A DNA stretch of 64,000 nt from Viola odorata (Eukaryota > Streptophyta > Magnoliopsida > Malpighiales > Violaceae), in NCBI GenBank assembly GCA_963691705.1, contig OY829542.1:21190579-21254578 (forward strand), written 5' to 3'. Shown one piece after another: positions 62,593 to 64,000 of this stretch. A program made the translations under genes and the position numbers. The notes under the pieces were generated by a model that worked only from the letters and a program-made list of their open reading frames with translations, was not told the DNA's origin and searched no databases. How positions within the stretch are numbered: position 1 is the stretch's first letter; the number at the start of each line of letters is the position of its first letter.

Positions 62593-64000
62593 ATGTCTCG
62601 CGCTAGGCCCTCTGCAATTATTGAAAATCCTCTAGATCCCGAAGTCAGGAGAGCTCGTAGTGTTTTTTATTGTAATGAGGTTTTGAGGGCTGAGTTAGAG
62701 GAGAACGGTATCACTTTTCCCACGGGATATCGCCCCTTTGTCCCATTGAAAGATACTCGGCTCACTGATGCCATGTGGGGGACGTTCCGGTTGGTTTATT
62801 TCAAGATGTTTACCTACGGGTTTCGTCTCCCGCTTCATACTTCTCTGATGAAACTGCTAAACCATTACGATCTCAATCCCGTTCAAATAACTCCACCTTC
62901 ATGGTGTGGGCTTTACGCCTTTCTTCGCTCGTGTGAGATGAAGCATATTTTCGCTCCATCGCTCGATCTGTTTCGCACGTTTTTCACTTTGAGGTGTCAC
63001 AACTGCTTAGTGGATATTACCCCAAGATGGAATGGTGCTCTTGTTCGGTTCTTCTGGCGGAATTTTCAAGGTTTCGAAGAGAATGTGGACAACTGGAAAA
63101 ATAACTTCTTCACCCTTCGCTTGCCCTCTCGGTATTGGCGCAGTGGTTTCAACCGAGAGATTACCAGTGCCGCTTGGCGAGAACCAGATGTGTTGTCTAG
63201 TATGGATGTATCCAATGTTTACGCCTTGTTAGAAATAGAAGGGCATTTCCGTATTCGGGAATTTGCTCGGTTCAGGCCTTTGTCAGAGTGTGTCGTTGGT
63301 GAGTCTTTTCTTTTATCGCCTTATCGCTTCGACTTTCTTGTCATATTAAAATATTTTATCGGCAGGTAACGCTGAAGGTCGATCCTCCGAGGAAAGTGAC
63401 ACTCCTCTAAACGTGGTGCCGCTTCAGACATTACCTCCTTCTCCTCCACCCGAAGGCTCTAGTCGTCCGTCTATTCCGCCGCAAGGAAGGAGAAATAAAA
63501 TCGTCGCGACACGTAACACATCTGCCCGACCTTCCCGTTTCCTTGAGAATTGGCTGCCGTCTCGCGGTAAGGGAGTTCGCAAAGAGAAGTCTGACCCACC
63601 AGTTCCCTCCGTGGAGGAAATCAATGGGGTTCCTTCCGAGGAAGTTGACGCCTCGCACGTTACGGGTCCCTTGCCAGTGACGGAAGTTACCAAGGTGCCC
63701 TCTGCCATTCCTCCCAAGGTTAACGAGGCTTCGGCAGCGGTGGGCTCTCCCTCGGTGTCTGGTGGTCCTAGCTCCCCTATTCGCTCCTTTATTCCAGATG
63801 TGAACTTACCAACTCCGAATCCAATCGCTCCTCCCCCACGGAAGCCTCAGCCTTTGTTTCTTTCTTCGATTTCGGGCATTGGTGATTCTGCAAAAAATTG
63901 CTCTCCTCCTTATATCGCCAATCTTTCCCCTCAAGGTCTTCAAGGCCCCATCACTTATCAGCTGGACTTGTCTTCCCTTGGCACCGACGGTCTCCGTGCT
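62593..64000 (+). CDS. antisense protein C, cassette 2 (Transposase_28-like), runs off the window
   Basis: Exon 1 is 62593-63298 (706 nt, same length as C1). The intron is 63299-63365 (67 nt, GTGAGT...CGGCAG), at the same position and phase as in C1. Exon 2 runs from 63366, open to the window end. The domain in exon 1 has ELEENGITFPTGYRPFVPLKD, FKMFTYGFRLPLHTS, NPVQITPPSWCGLYAFLRSCE, PSLDLFRTFFTLRCH and W(K)NNFFTLRLPS, the pattern of Pfam Transposase_28 as I know it. Exon 2 starts with TPLNVVPLQTLPPSPPPE, then a long Pro/Ser-rich linker. A coiled coil and acidic tail may follow outside the window, judging from the frame at 52715. The start Met at 62593 aligns with C1; the Met at 62554 has no counterpart. 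The protein's role is unknown. Confidence 0.78.

Noticed and set aside
61815..63991. CCGACGG heptamers at 61815 and 63985 as part of the same motif system
   Set aside because: Two sites in about 8 kb of G/C-richer DNA are not far from chance; the LTRs there lack the motif.

Overview
The window is nuclear DNA of a eudicot plant. Evidence: spliced genes with GT-AG introns and A/T-rich introns, plant-only families (receptor-like cytoplasmic kinases of subfamily VII, an RPS5/RPS2-type CC-NB-LRR, a GT92 glycosyltransferase, a plant SWI/SNF bromodomain protein), and a dense load of plant transposons (Stowaway and hAT elements, a tRNA-derived SINE, LINE relics, Ty3/gypsy LTR elements). The species cannot be named from the sequence. 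No functions were checked against a database; exon models were built by hand from reading frames, splice sites and family knowledge.

Layout, left to right. 0-6 kb: A/T-rich DNA with a 1.3-kb long-inverted-repeat transposon and a decayed UBX-domain gene (PUX1-like, minus strand, one stop and one frameshift). 6.1-9.6 kb: an intact CC-NB-LRR gene (920 aa, plus). 10.8-13.3 kb and 18.7-21 kb: two complete RLCK-VII kinase genes on the minus strand (368 and 386 aa), separated by intergenic DNA with a SINE and Stowaway MITEs. 23.1-28.2 kb: a complete, very young non-autonomous LTR retrotransposon that carries only gag (TR-GAG type). 29.2-33.5 kb: a 4.3-kb hAT element filled with pieces of at least four host gene families. 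33.8-34.8 kb: another hAT element. 36-38 kb: an intact single-exon GT92 gene. 39.1-43.9 kb: a nine-exon bromodomain gene (741 aa, minus). 46.5-48 kb: PPR and LINE relics. 49-51.8 kb: a second CC-NB-LRR (926 aa, minus), a near-identical inverted copy of the first together with its flanks. 52.7-64 kb: debris and intact parts of Ty3/gypsy (probably Tat-lineage) elements.

The most striking part is 55.9-64 kb. Two diverged copies of a three-gene cassette (called here A, B and C) lie side by side, each just inside an LTR that points the other way. The three genes are therefore antisense to the host retroelement. In both copies each gene has a TATA-like box at matched spacing; poly(A) signals are clear for B in both copies and for A in the second. 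Gene C keeps a 63-67 nt intron at the same position and phase. A sense-strand retroviral-type RNA could not remove such an intron, so its persistence fits independent transcription of the antisense strand. Protein C carries what looks like the Transposase_28 ('putative gypsy type transposon') domain; A and B were not recognised.

The second striking signal is in the gag-only element at 23-28 kb. The heptamer CCGACGG (or its complement) occurs about 22 times in 5 kb, in LTRs, coding and non-coding parts, and in two different reading frames within gag. This is a nucleotide-level motif reminiscent of a distributed protein-binding site. The same element has about 15 tandem copies of a GTGG...CCAC motif, and shares its unusual non-purine sequence before the 3' LTR with the antisense-cassette elements.
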